Below, piece by piece: positions 1 to 9,965 of a DNA stretch of 64,000 nt. The translations under genes were made by a program, and so were the position numbers. A model generated the notes under the pieces. That model was not told where the DNA came from, ran no database searches, and was given only the letters and a program-made list of their open reading frames with translations. Position 1 is the stretch's first letter. Each line of letters starts with the position of its first letter. The stretch is from Parastagonospora avenae f. sp. tritici 18332-5 (lineage: Eukaryota; Ascomycota; Dothideomycetes; Pleosporales; Phaeosphaeriaceae). The stretch spans positions 124,001-188,000 of the forward strand of contig JAFJTR010000043.1 of NCBI GenBank assembly GCA_022559985.1, written 5' to 3'.

Positions 1-1345
1 CGGTCACGGGGGTACCGCGCAGAGAGCCCTGGCGTCCATATGGCCGTATCGTGTCGCCCGAGCGCGAGCTCCAGCTGCTCTCGGCGGATCCATGGCGGCC
101 GATGGACTCTGGGTTCCGCGTCATAGTCACGGGACGCAGCTACACGGCGCACTGCAGCACGCGATGCGCCTGCAAATGGCGGGTGGTTGGGTTGAGGTGG
201 GAGGGTGGAGGTGAAGGCTGCTTGCGCAGAAGGGCCTAGGACGGCTGCTTCATCGAGGCGGGACGCGGTGTCGGTGTGCGCATGGGCGGAGGACAATCCA
301 ACTGCGGCTGCAAATGTGACCAAGCAATCGGGCGGGCGATCAGATTGCGGAGCGGAGCGGGCGAGAGGCGGTGCGCAATCACTGCAGCACACGGTCGATT
401 GCACTGTGCAGCAGTCGAATGGATGTCGTCGAGACAGAGGTCGGTGGAGGGTACGGGCTCCACAGATGGAGGGCGGATAGCATGCTTAGTCCTTCGTGCG
501 CCACCTGCTCTAACTCGGGGCGTCTGCCAGTATCCGCCCCATCCTCGGAAGCCTAGAACAGCATCACCACCAAACATGTCTCGCCGTGTGTCTCGCCCTG
601 TCCCACTCGTGCTGCCCGGAAGCAGCTGCGTGTTGCTAGGCTTGTAGGCGTCCCACTGCCCTCCTCAGATTGCAGCATCTACCAGCGATCGAGGGACCCG
701 TGGTGATGCAGTGGTTCCTCTTGCAGCATTGCAGCAGTTCCCCGCATGCTATGCTCGAGCACTCAGTGACCATGCATCTTGCACTACTTGAGATGATGCC
801 ACCCGAATTTACATTCACCACATCTACTTTTTTTCATTCCTGCCTCAAGAACTTTAAACGTGTCTAGTTCTGTAAATCTGAAGCATCGCATACCCTGCGA
901 CCGCGTTCTGCATATTCTCCGACGCCTAGGGTCGCGCTGACAGCCGTGATTGATTGCCGGGCGCCCACTGCCACAAACATCACATAATCCTTCACCGGCA
1001 CGCTTCACCGACTCAGCCCTGTCCACCCCTACGAGCAATTCTTCACGACGTGTCCATCGCAATTTGATCACCATCTGATGATCAAGGCGCAGATCCCATC
1101 GTAACGGATGGGGTCTTTTCCGCGCTATACTATTTCACTAGCGCCATAGCTTAAACATACATTCGGAACCAATCGCTGGCTGGCGGCAAGGACATGCAAG
1201 CTAGGTACTATTACGAAACACTCCACGAACCATGGTGTTCTCTGCCATCTAGATATGCCCCGAACGCCGTAAAATTCCGACAAGCTGATTATACACTGGT
1301 CATCTTTCTGAAGCACTGAATCAACGTCCTCGCTTGGATACATTC
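1..1345. other. left flank, no gene recognised
   Basis: Short open frames occur on both strands, but none resembles a known family and none has convincing splice structure. The stretch just upstream of 1345 is the 3' flank of NAF1. The region is G+C-rich to about 600 and more mixed afterwards. I see nothing supportable here. Confidence 0.5.
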
Positions 1346-3979
1346 TCATCGCTGACCACCGCCTCCGAGTGCGCGGAGGATGTCGTGGAGAGACTGTGCG
1401 CTCTGATCTGGTTGCTGCTGCGGTTGTGCAGGTGGTTGCTGAGGCTGGGCATACTGCTGGTATGCAGCCGGGTAGGCATACTGGGGTGGGGGTTGCGCCT
1501 GAGGTTGAGGGGGTGGAGGGGGAGGTGCTGCGGCCTGGGGTTGTTGCTGCTGTTGCATCGTTTGAACGACCTGCAGCCATTGTGCCCATGCAGCCCAGTT
1601 CGCTTGCTGCTGCGGTGCTGCTTGCTGTACTGGTGGTGGTGCTGGAGCCAGAGCTTGGGCATAGGGCATGGGTGCCGCGTATGAGGCTGCAACTGGAGGA
1701 GGTGGTGGCGCATATGCAGCCGCCGGCTGTGGTGAGTTGGAGTACTGCGGAGGCCAGCCTGCTGCGCTGTTGTTGGCATACGAGTTAGCATTCGACGGAG
1801 CTGGAGCTGGAGGTGCTGGTGAGGCATGTTGCTGTGACTGTTGACGCTGCTGCTGCTGCTGTTGTTGCTGTTGTTGTTGCTGTTGTTGTTGCTGTTGTTG
1901 TTGCTGTTGTTGTTGCTGTTGTTGTTGCTGTTGTTGTTGCTGTTGCTGTTCGCGCTCTTTCTCCTTCTTCTCGCGTAAGCGCTGCTTTCGGTTCTTGTTC
2001 TTGCTCTTTGCAGGCGGTGAGTGCTGTGGTTGAGATGACTGCTGCGATTGACCGCGGTCTTGGTGTCGAGCAGGCGAAGCAGAGGTTGCAGACCGCTGCT
2101 GGTCCTGGAACTGTCCGCCACGCTGGTTGTTGTCCTGCTGCTGGTTGTTCTGATTCTGCTGTCTGCCACGATCGCTGAGCTGTGGTTTCAGTGTCGGGCA
2201 CTCGCGCTTCTGATGTCCAACTTGTCCACAAGCATAGCACGTCCTGTCAGTGCGGCCACCCTGTGCACCGCCTCGATTGCCTTGGTTGCCTTGACCTCCC
2301 CGGTCTCCGCGGCCTCCGCCAAAATCGCCTCGCCCGCCTCCATGGCCACCCCTGTCATTCTGACCGCCACCAAAGTCGCCTCGACCGCCAAAGCCACCTC
2401 TTCCGCGGGATCCACGCCCACGATCGCCCCAAGGGCCCCTGCTGCGCATCATGCCGCGACGAACGTGGCTGCGGTCTTCAAGCGGCGCACCATGTCCAAC
2501 AATCTGCTCGAAGTGGTCAGGCCGTGCAAGCGGCTTGTACATGCCGAGATCCTCGTCCTCGTCGTCGCTATACTTGAGGCCGCCGCCTTGGTACTCCGTA
2601 GGCTGGTAGTAGTTTGGCGTCGCATGCCCCTTGGGCCCAGTGGGAATGGGCTTCTCAACTTTAGGTGGTTCATCATCGTCCTGCCTGGCTCTCTTCTTGG
2701 CCTTTTGTTCGCGCTTGAACTCAGCTTCCTTCTCGTCGTCGGAGAACTCGACATCGTTGGTCTCCTCGTCATGGAGGTTGGATGCGTCCGTGTGCTTCTG
2801 TGCGCGAAGTGGCTCGGTGAAGACAAAGGTGGAGTGGTCGTCGACGTAGTAGATGGGAGTATCCGTTGTAATACCTAGCGTCGTTATCTCAGCAGCGTCG
2901 TTGAAGCCCAGCGCATATCGGGGCTCCTCAACACGACCAATCTGCTCGGATATCTTGCCGATGACAGTGCGGTTTTGCAGACAGAGCGCAGAGCCAGACT
3001 CGACTACCTGCAAGTCGCCAGACACCCTGCCCTTGACGACGACAATGTTCTCAACGACCGACTCGACCTTGCCGAGCTCGGTGATTTTGGTCTCTTCAGT
3101 GACAGTGATGTCAGGCTTCTCGTACTGCTCCTCGACCTCGTTCAGCGTCTTGACCTTGGCCTTGGTCGCCGGCTCGTCTGCAGACTCTGCCATCAAGAGG
3201 CGGACTGTCTCTTCGGGGTCCAGCAGCTCTCCGTCGTCAGAGCCTTCCTCGTCTGAGCTGTCGTCTGAGCTCGAGTCCGACGACGAGCCCGACGACGACG
3301 CATCCGAGTCCAGCTGCCACTCGGCATTGTTGTTGTTCTTGTTCGCTTCAGCAGCCTGCAGGAACGCGGCTTTGCCGTCTTCCTCGGCAAGCCCGTTGGT
3401 GATGGCGAGCGCGAGGTCGTCGCCGTCGCTCTCTTCGTGCGCTGGCGCCTCTTGGGCGGCACCAGGCGCATTCACTATTTCGCCGTCGTCGACTTGCTCA
3501 ACAAGAGGAACGTCTTGGACACACGTCAGGGACACAGGGTGCGTAGAGCGATGCGACAACCTACCATGCTGTAGAGGTGCGCTGGCCGCAGCTGGCACAA
3601 CGGCGCCCTGCTCGTGGTAGAACACGTCGGTATCAGACAGCTCGCCATCTTCAGAGGCCTCTGCCGGGCCCTGCGCGCCGCTGTCTGCGCCGTTCTGCGG
3701 GTTTGGCTGCGTGGCGGGGATCGCGCTCACAGAGCCGCCGAGTCCAGGGAGGTTAAAGCTTACGGGCCCAGGTGCAGCCGCAGCCAGCATGGACGACGCG
3801 CTCCCGTGGCCCTCAAGCGCAGGCACCGCAGCGGGCTTGACGGGCGTGTTGTCGTAGAAATCGTCGTCCATGTCATCGACAGGCGAGCCCGGCGCGTCGA
3901 ACGCTGCGCCATAGTGGGAAGCATCTGCGTCCGCCTCCAGCCGCGCCCTTTTCGCAGGCGGTTCCAGCGAGTCTGACAT
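1346..3979 (-). CDS. NAF1: H/ACA snoRNP assembly factor Naf1
   Basis: Naf1 is a nuclear shuttling factor that holds the place of Gar1 while H/ACA snoRNPs assemble. The continuous reading frame is 877 residues. It has an acidic Ser/Asp-rich N-terminal half with a serine/aspartate tract near residues 225-250. The Gar1/Naf1 core beta domain lies at about 290-400 and includes VVVKGRVSGDLQVVESGSAL. An RGG/FGG-rich region follows at about 515-575, then a CCHC zinc knuckle (CYACGQVGHQKREC, about 585-598). The C-terminus has a long glutamine tract and a Pro/Gln/Ala-rich tail. An in-frame 51-nt intron is likely at 3564-3514: donor GTAGGT, a CTGAC branch site and an AAG acceptor. Removing it would give about 860 residues. 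The gene is divergent from ALG9. The family is secure; the zinc knuckle and exact exon structure are less so. Confidence 0.88.
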   Translation of the reverse strand: MSDSLEPPAKRARLEADADASHYGAAFDAPGSPVDDMDDDFYDNTPVKPAAVPALEGHGSASSMLAAAAPGPVSFNLPGLGGSVSAIPATQPNPQNGADSGAQGPAEASEDGELSDTDVFYHEQGAVVPAAASAPLQHGRLSHRSTHPVSLTCVQDVPLVEQVDDGEIVNAPGAAQEAPAHEESDGDDLALAITNGLAEEDGKAAFLQAAEANKNNNNAEWQLDSDASSSGSSSDSSSDDSSDEEGSDDGELLDPEETVRLLMAESADEPATKAKVKTLNEVEEQYEKPDITVTEETKITELGKVESVVENIVVVKGRVSGDLQVVESGSALCLQNRTVIGKISEQIGRVEEPRYALGFNDAAEITTLGITTDTPIYYVDDHSTFVFTEPLRAQKHTDASNLHDEETNDVEFSDDEKEAEFKREQKAKKRARQDDDEPPKVEKPIPTGPKGHATPNYYQPTEYQGGGLKYSDDEDEDLGMYKPLARPDHFEQIVGHGAPLEDRSHVRRGMMRSRGPWGDRGRGSRGRGGFGGRGDFGGGQNDRGGHGGGRGDFGGGRGDRGGQGNQGNRGGAQGGRTDRTCYACGQVGHQKRECPTLKPQLSDRGRQQNQNNQQQDNNQRGGQFQDQQRSATSASPARHQDRGQSQQSSQPQHSPPAKSKNKNRKQRLREKKEKEREQQQQQQQQQQQQQQQQQQQQQQQQQQQQQQQQQQRQQSQQHASPAPPAPAPSNANSYANNSAAGWPPQYSNSPQPAAAYAPPPPPVAASYAAPMPYAQALAPAPPPVQQAAPQQQANWAAWAQWLQVVQTMQQQQQPQAAAPPPPPPQPQAQPPPQYAYPAAYQQYAQPQQPPAQPQQQPDQSAQSLHDILRALGGGGQR
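1847..1950 (-). repeat. CAG/CAA microsatellite encoding the NAF1 polyglutamine tract
   Basis: About 100 bp of alternating CAG and CAA triplets (read on the minus strand) encode an almost pure run of glutamine in the C-terminal part of NAF1. The mixture of the two codons interrupts the pure repeat. The + strand shows the regular gttgttgct pattern. Confidence 0.9.
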
Positions 3980-4251
3980 GTCTGTCTCCTCGATACAGTC
4001 TGAGTAGCACGCGCGCTCGCGACTGTTGATATTCCAACTGCTGTATGCACTGGCTTGCTTAAGTGCAGTGATGATGTCTGTTCAAAGGGGTAGCCGCTCT
4101 CGAGGAACGTCGCCTTTTTTGATGCAGCTAGCGCGCCGCCGGGCCTTGGCGGGAAGGCGCGTGCGTGATTCAGCCCTACGCGGCTGGCGATCGCTTCGTC
4201 ACTGGTCTGGGACGTCTGGCCACCTTGTCGACGGGCAGACTGCGGTGAAGC
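3980..4251. promoter_or_regulatory. shared NAF1/ALG9 divergent promoter
   Basis: The 272 bp between the two start codons must hold both promoters. No clear TATA box is visible. Confidence 0.5.
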
Positions 4252-6156
4252 ATGTCTCCAGTGAAGGTAGCAAGCGGGTGAGTCTTTCGTATTACTCCCT
4301 CACGTGACGAGGTGATTCCATAGACGTTGATCGCTCAATGAATCCACCGATTGCCCGTTCCGAAATGCTGAAGCCAGCTGGATCTGTCGAGCTAACATGC
4401 GCATAGCAAGCCGGCCGCCCGCACACAGAAGCCACCAGAACTGCAACCGCGCTCCGCCTTCGCCGTCTTCGCCATCGCCAACATCATCGCCGCATACTTT
4501 GCGCCCATCCAGGACTGCGACGAGGTCTTCAACTACTGGGAGCCGACGCACTACCTCAACCATGGCTACGGGCTGCAGACGTGGGAGTACTCCCCTGACT
4601 ATGCCATCCGGAGCTGGACATACACGGCCATGCACTCGCTGGTGATATGGCTGGGCACGATGCCGGTGAAAGTCCTCCTTCCTCTTGCGAAGTCAAAGGT
4701 GGTCGAGTTCTACTTCCTCCGCGTCATGTTGGCCATCGTATGTGCACTGTGTCAGTCAAGACTCTACTCAGTCATTTCGCGGACCATCAACCCACGTGTG
4801 GCCATCTTCTTCGCCATGGCTCTCATCTTCAGTCCCGGCATGTACCACGCTGCACCAGCATACCTGCCGTCAACGTTCGCCATGTACACCTCCATGCTCG
4901 GCTTCTCGGCATTCATGGACTGGACCAAGGGCATGAAGACGTCCCAAGGAGTGTTCTGGTTCGGCATCGGTGCCACGCTTGGCTGGCCCTTCGCCGGTGC
5001 CTTGGTCCTCCCATTCGTTGCCGAGGAGGTCATTCTCGCATCTGTGACTGGTGACATTGCCGACGGCTTCAGAAGACTTGCTCAGGGTGCATTTTACTCG
5101 GTGGTAGCTCTAGCAGCCCAAACGGGCATTGATTCATTCTTCTACAAGAAGTTCACATGCGTCCCTCTGAACATTGTTCTTTACAACGTCTTTAGCGGGG
5201 GTAGCCGCGGTCCTGACATATACGGTGTCGAGCCATGGCATTTCTATGTCCGCAACCTTGCACTCAATTTCAACATTTGGTTCTTCCTCGCCTTGGCTGC
5301 GTTTCCACTGCTACTGCTCCAGCACGCTGTCATTCAAAAGGCCGTTTCAAAGCAGACTCTTCTTCGCAGCGTTGTTTTCGTCACTCCCTTCTACCTATGG
5401 CTGGCCATCTTCACCTCGCAGCCACACAAGGAGGAGCGATTCATGTACCCAGCATATCCAGCTCTCGCATTAAATGCTGCCATGTCTCTGCACATCATCC
5501 TGGCCAACTTTGGGTCCACCGATCCACAACACCTCGTCAGTAAGATTCCTGCGCCAATCAAACTTGCTGTTGTCGCTATTCCTATTCTCATATCCTTCAA
5601 CGTGGGCACGCTACGTACAATTGGCACATTCACTGCCTACTCTGCACCGCTTAGCATCTATCAGCCTTTGCATACGCCTGGAGTGACACAGGCTGGAGAC
5701 ACCGTCTGTCTAGGCAAGGAGTGGTACCGGTTCCCGTCCTCATTCTCTCTTCCACAAGGAGTCCGGGCCAAGTTCATCAAGAGCGAGTTCTCTGGTCTGT
5801 TACCTGGCGAATTCAGCGAGGCCAATGTCGGTTTCGGATTGTGGCCAGGGACATGGTTGGTCCCTCCTGGTATGAACGACGAGAACCTTGAGGATGTTGG
5901 GAAGTATACAGATGTTGATCACTGTACATTCTTGATCGACTCCCAGCTTCCTTCAGCACCACCAACCGACCTAGAACCCTCGTACATCTCTGACACGAAG
6001 AATTGGGAGAAAATGAAGTGCACCACCTTCCTTGATGCTTCCCACACGCATTTACTCGGCCGTCTTCTATTTATACCAGACTTGCCATTTGTACCGGAAA
6101 GGTTCCGCCGCAAGTGGGGCGGTTACTGTCTGCTACGGGCAACGCCGAGCACGTGA
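4252..6156 (+). CDS. ALG9: alpha-1,2-mannosyltransferase Alg9 (GT22)
   Basis: Alg9 adds alpha-1,2 mannoses to the dolichol-linked N-glycan precursor in the ER lumen. I join exon 1 (4252-4277) to exon 2 (4407-6156). The intron has a GTGAGT donor, a GCTAAC branch site and a CATAG acceptor. The splice restores Gly at the junction and gives 591 residues. Exon 2 opens with the GT22 signature including DCDEVFNYWEPTHYL, then QTWEYSPDYAIRSW, and carries the family motif HKEERFMYP near residue 300. Many hydrophobic membrane segments lie between these motifs. The C-terminal third is the lumenal tail. The family assignment is strong. The 8-codon first exon rests on splice logic and phase. Confidence 0.93.
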
Positions 6157-6735
6157 TTGGTACATCCAACACACATCGACTAGATGAAGCACTGGATGCT
6201 GTACAACGGCTGCAGGCCTCGTTTGAGAGTGTTCGTAACACGCCCTTGCAATATTACCACTCTTGACAATCCCTTCTTCACTGTACAAGCAATTACAATA
6301 TATAGAGAAACTCCTTGGCTCAAGGGTGTCTCATAGTGCTCCCGATCATGTCAAACCCTTGGAACGAGACACGCTGACACCTGACACCGAGACCACTGAT
6401 CTCAAGCACCAGATCACTACCTATCGCGAGATGCAACTCATGATGCTTGGCTACTGGAAGCGGTTGCCGACTAACCAAGTGGGGTATTCTTATCCCCCCC
6501 GCTTCAACGAGATAAACAACATGGACGACACCGGGCCTGTCAACCCCACATTCGATGCAGACCACCCTGGAAGGACGTTATCGCAAGAGCGCGTACCGCG
6601 TGCGTTGAAAAGTGCAGTACTGAATACAATTCGCACTCCTCACCCTTTGCATGTCTCTGTCTTGATTTCCGTCTCACTTGCACATTTCTTCCTCATGCTG
6701 TTTCTGTGATACGCTTTCGTCAATGCTTCAGCAAA
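6157..6735. other. intergenic between ALG9 and the N-demethylase-like gene
   Basis: A TTG-initiated open frame of about 148 codons (6263-6709) runs through this stretch but matches nothing I know, and the opposite strand is also partly open. It probably holds the ALG9 3' UTR and the next promoter. No supported gene. Confidence 0.45.
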
Positions 6736-8386
6736 ATGACAGACCTTATTCCCTGCATCGCACAGCATGTTGATCGACTTCATCGTACAGCGCACGCACA
6801 CCTCACCCAAGCCCAGACGAGCTTGACCACGTATCTCCAAAACGCCAACGTCGAACCGAAAGCATTCATCTACGCCGCCCTTTTTCTCGCAACATTCACA
6901 TGTCTCGCCACTAAACTCATCCAAACCATCCTAACTCGCCGCTCTTCCCCATCTCCATCAACACCAAACCTCGAAAAGCGCCCGCCGCTCAAAACACCCG
7001 ACCGTCCACTAGGAGGTACATGCAATCCACCGTCCTCCCTTCCCCAACCCACTAACATATCCACAGTATGGCCGCCCTCCCCCTTCCTCCGCCCCCGTGC
7101 CACCCCCTACCCAAACTGGTCCCTCACGCACACCCTCCCGCTGCCCTACCGCCCCTTCCGCCGCGGACCCAAATACAACATCACCATGGGTCTACGAAAT
7201 ATGCACTGGGACGAGTGGATCGAGCTCGACAACGAGTTTCTGGCTTATCATAGATTGAAATGCGAGAGGTTGGCGGAAAGACGCGACAAGATTGTCAAAA
7301 TGGATGAAAAGGGGGGGAAAGCGGCGTGGGAGTGTGTGAGGGAAGTTGGGGCGTATTTGACGGAGAGATATCCGGGTTTCTTCCAGCGGTTGGACGGTGG
7401 GGAGGGTGTGAGGAACGTTGCTACGGGCGAGGTGTTTGTGTTAAACGAAGGCGGAGGCAGAAATCCGATGGAAATGCTCGCGCGCATGATCCAAGATGAT
7501 GTGGCGATTATGCTGGAGCGCGATGATGGCGAGTATTATCTCGCCGCTGGAGCGATTTGTCTCGCGGGATTTTGGCGGCTGGAGGATAAGTTTGGGATGG
7601 GGTGAGTTTCCCCACATATTTTGACATGTAGTGGGAGAGGAAGAGGGGATTTTTCCTGACGAGTGTGCATGCCTAGGTTGAGTGAGATACACACGTCTGG
7701 CGACGTACCGGGATTTAAAGAGAAACTCGAAAAGGTGAGCAGTGGAGCGAACTTGTGAGCTCAAAGACGAGAGGACTGATGCTGGGGATTTTGGGAGCAA
7801 GTGCTAATGTGTTGTGTGAATCAGGGCATGAAAAACTTCTTCCGCCGCCTCGCGCCTGAAAAACCCGTACTGCGGAATAACTACTTCATCCAGGTCGACG
7901 ACAAACTCGCGTGGAGCGAGAGTATAGGCGGTGAGGACAGTGGGGGGATTGGGTGGTTCACGGTACGTATTGTTCCCCCCCCCTCTACCCCTTCCCCTTC
8001 CACCCTCTCTGTTCAAGTAAACGAGGGAAAGGCAGAGTATGCTGATTTTAATGGTTCATTGTGTACAGGCGGAGAAAAACAAAGCAATCCAACACCACTT
8101 CTTCCGCTCCGAGCGCCAGTCGCTGCGCCGCCTGCCGCTCACGGGCGCCATTGTGTTCACGATTCGCACGTACTTCCACCCGATCACGGATATTTGCAAA
8201 GAGCCGGGTGTGCCGGGACGGTTGGCGAGTGCGGTGCGCAGTTGGGGGGATGATGTGAGTCGGTATAAGGGGAGGGAGATGTATGGGGATGTGCTGTTGG
8301 AGTATTTGGATGGGGTGCATGAGGGGCAGGTTAGGGACGGGTTGGTGAGTGGGGAGGAGGAGGAGGGGGGGAGATATCCGTTCTGA
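6736..8386 (+). CDS. heme-dependent oxidative N-demethylase-like protein (DUF3445 family)
   Basis: The predicted 442-residue protein belongs to the family of the heme-dependent oxidative N-demethylase alpha subunit (Pfam HODM_asu-like). Exons: 6736-7015, 7067-7601, 7677-7734, 7825-7962 and 8069-8386, all with GT-AG borders and matching phases. The first intron is 51 nt and in frame (branch ACTAAC, acceptor CACAG). I start at the ATG at 6736 because the open frame further upstream has only a GTG. A hydrophobic segment near residues 45-65 (including FIYAALFLATFTCLATKLI) suggests a membrane anchor. Family landmarks include NITMGLRNMHWDEWIELD, the FRSERQSLRRLP block and the TIRTY block. The substrate in fungi is unknown to me. 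The family is recognised; the biochemical function is inferred only from bacterial relatives. Confidence 0.8.
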
Positions 8387-9965
8387 TAAGGTGTGGAGAG
8401 TTTTGTATTTTGACATGCTGCCTGTTTCTTGAGAAATGATCATGGAGACTTATATCGGTGCCTGTTATAGCAATAACAAAAAAGTCCTGGCGTTTCATGG
8501 ACTCATGTCGCAATTTATCTCCTTCTCTTAGACCTTGGAGTCTCACTACGTCACCTGACATACCGGTACACATATTTACAACGTAGGATCCAGGGATGTA
8601 GGATTCTTACCCTGCACTCTTACTGTGCTCCTTGCCGTCGATCTACACTCGGCTGCAGTGAGGATCATTGGCAAGCGGCGTGCTGCCTCAAGATAGAAAG
8701 CGCAGTCGATCTCGCTGATGTGGACAATGTACGTCTCCTGTCGATCAGCGCGTCTGTTCGCCAACAGCCACATGCACTCAAAACCGCATCTGCAGTTCGA
8801 CGTTGAACACCACCAGGGTCTAGAGTGGCGACAGGTCTTATTTGTAAGGCCTGCGTTGCGTCGGGGTTGGCTAGCGCAGTTGGGCCACGTTTTGCTTCCC
8901 GCCAAAACGCTCCAGCCCTCAGACGCGAGCAGGGTTATGCGCGTCGCTCGATGCGGCAGCTTTTTGCGCGGCTAGTGGGATGCATCTTGATGGATCGCGG
9001 CGTGAAGGGAAGGTGGGCCTGCATCGTGCGCCGGAAGATATTGCGAAAACAAGGCTGTCGACTATTCTTTACAGCGGGCGTGTGTTGCAAAGGGTAGCCC
9101 TGCTTCATGTTAAGCAATTTTGCATGACGTCGTCTACCTGCCGCGTGGTGTTGGAAGCGCAACCGGCTGTTCGTGGGCCTCGGGTCAAAAGCGTGGTGCC
9201 CGGTAGTGCTGGTGCTATGCAGCCATCCGCACAGCAAAGATGCAGACCTCGATTCTACCGCCAACGTGACATGGCATGAATCGTGGCGGCCGCGTAGTGC
9301 GCACGAGTCTCTGACGTTGATAACGACTCGGCGCAAGTCCGCTGAGGCTGGGAGGGATCACCGTCCGACAAGCCATGCCTGTCGGAAGCCAGAGCGCGTC
9401 CCGATGCGCCCATCCAGCACTTCGCCGACCCTCGCTGCAGCTACCGCAAAAACCATGCGTTTGTCGCGGGCGGAGAGCGGGACTGCCGTCGCCGTTGGGC
9501 GCTGAGAGGAGGATCACGGGCGATGATGTGCAGTAGAGACATGGCAAACGAGCAGATCCGTCCAGCAGACGGCGATGGCTAGTCCCGTGACGATTGGCCG
9601 CGTAGACATGCGAACAGGTTCTTGACGCAGTGCAGACGGCGGGGCCTGGCGGACAGCGTTCAACTAGGGATAGCCTGTGCTGGCTTGGGCATCGACAGGG
9701 CATGGGTGCCGCTCGGCTGCGCGAGGGCCTGGGCGCTGAGTGGCTACTGGCTGGCTGCCCGTGAATGGCATGCTTTGGCGTGGGCGAGCAGCGGACAGGG
9801 CTGCGACTTCAACCGCTATTGTCGCCCTCTCTTCTGTCGGCTTCATATTGGGATGACTGCACTGTGCGTCTGTATCCTCCGCCTCAGCATGCCGCGCCGC
9901 CCCTTCTGCTGACGCTGCCCTCGCTGCTGTACTGAGTATTACCGCGGGCCACAACATGGGGTAGG
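8387..9965. other. 1.6-kb gene-free stretch upstream of LTE1
   Basis: There are only short frames on both strands, with no family resemblance and no coherent splice pattern. The region probably holds the 3' end of the upstream gene and a long LTE1 promoter/leader, which is C/T-rich near its start codon. Confidence 0.45.

Noticed and set aside
1321..2169. Minus-strand frame with Asn/Ser-rich runs overlapping NAF1
   Set aside because: A shifted reading of the CAG/CAA tract of NAF1; the Gln frame continues the conserved gene.
2048..2878. 276-codon plus-strand frame
   Set aside because: Antisense to the conserved and RGG-coding part of NAF1; no domain resemblance.
6263..6709. 148-codon frame between ALG9 and the N-demethylase-like gene
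   Set aside because: It begins at TTG, matches no family and overlaps the expected UTR/promoter; kept only as a note in the intergenic entry.
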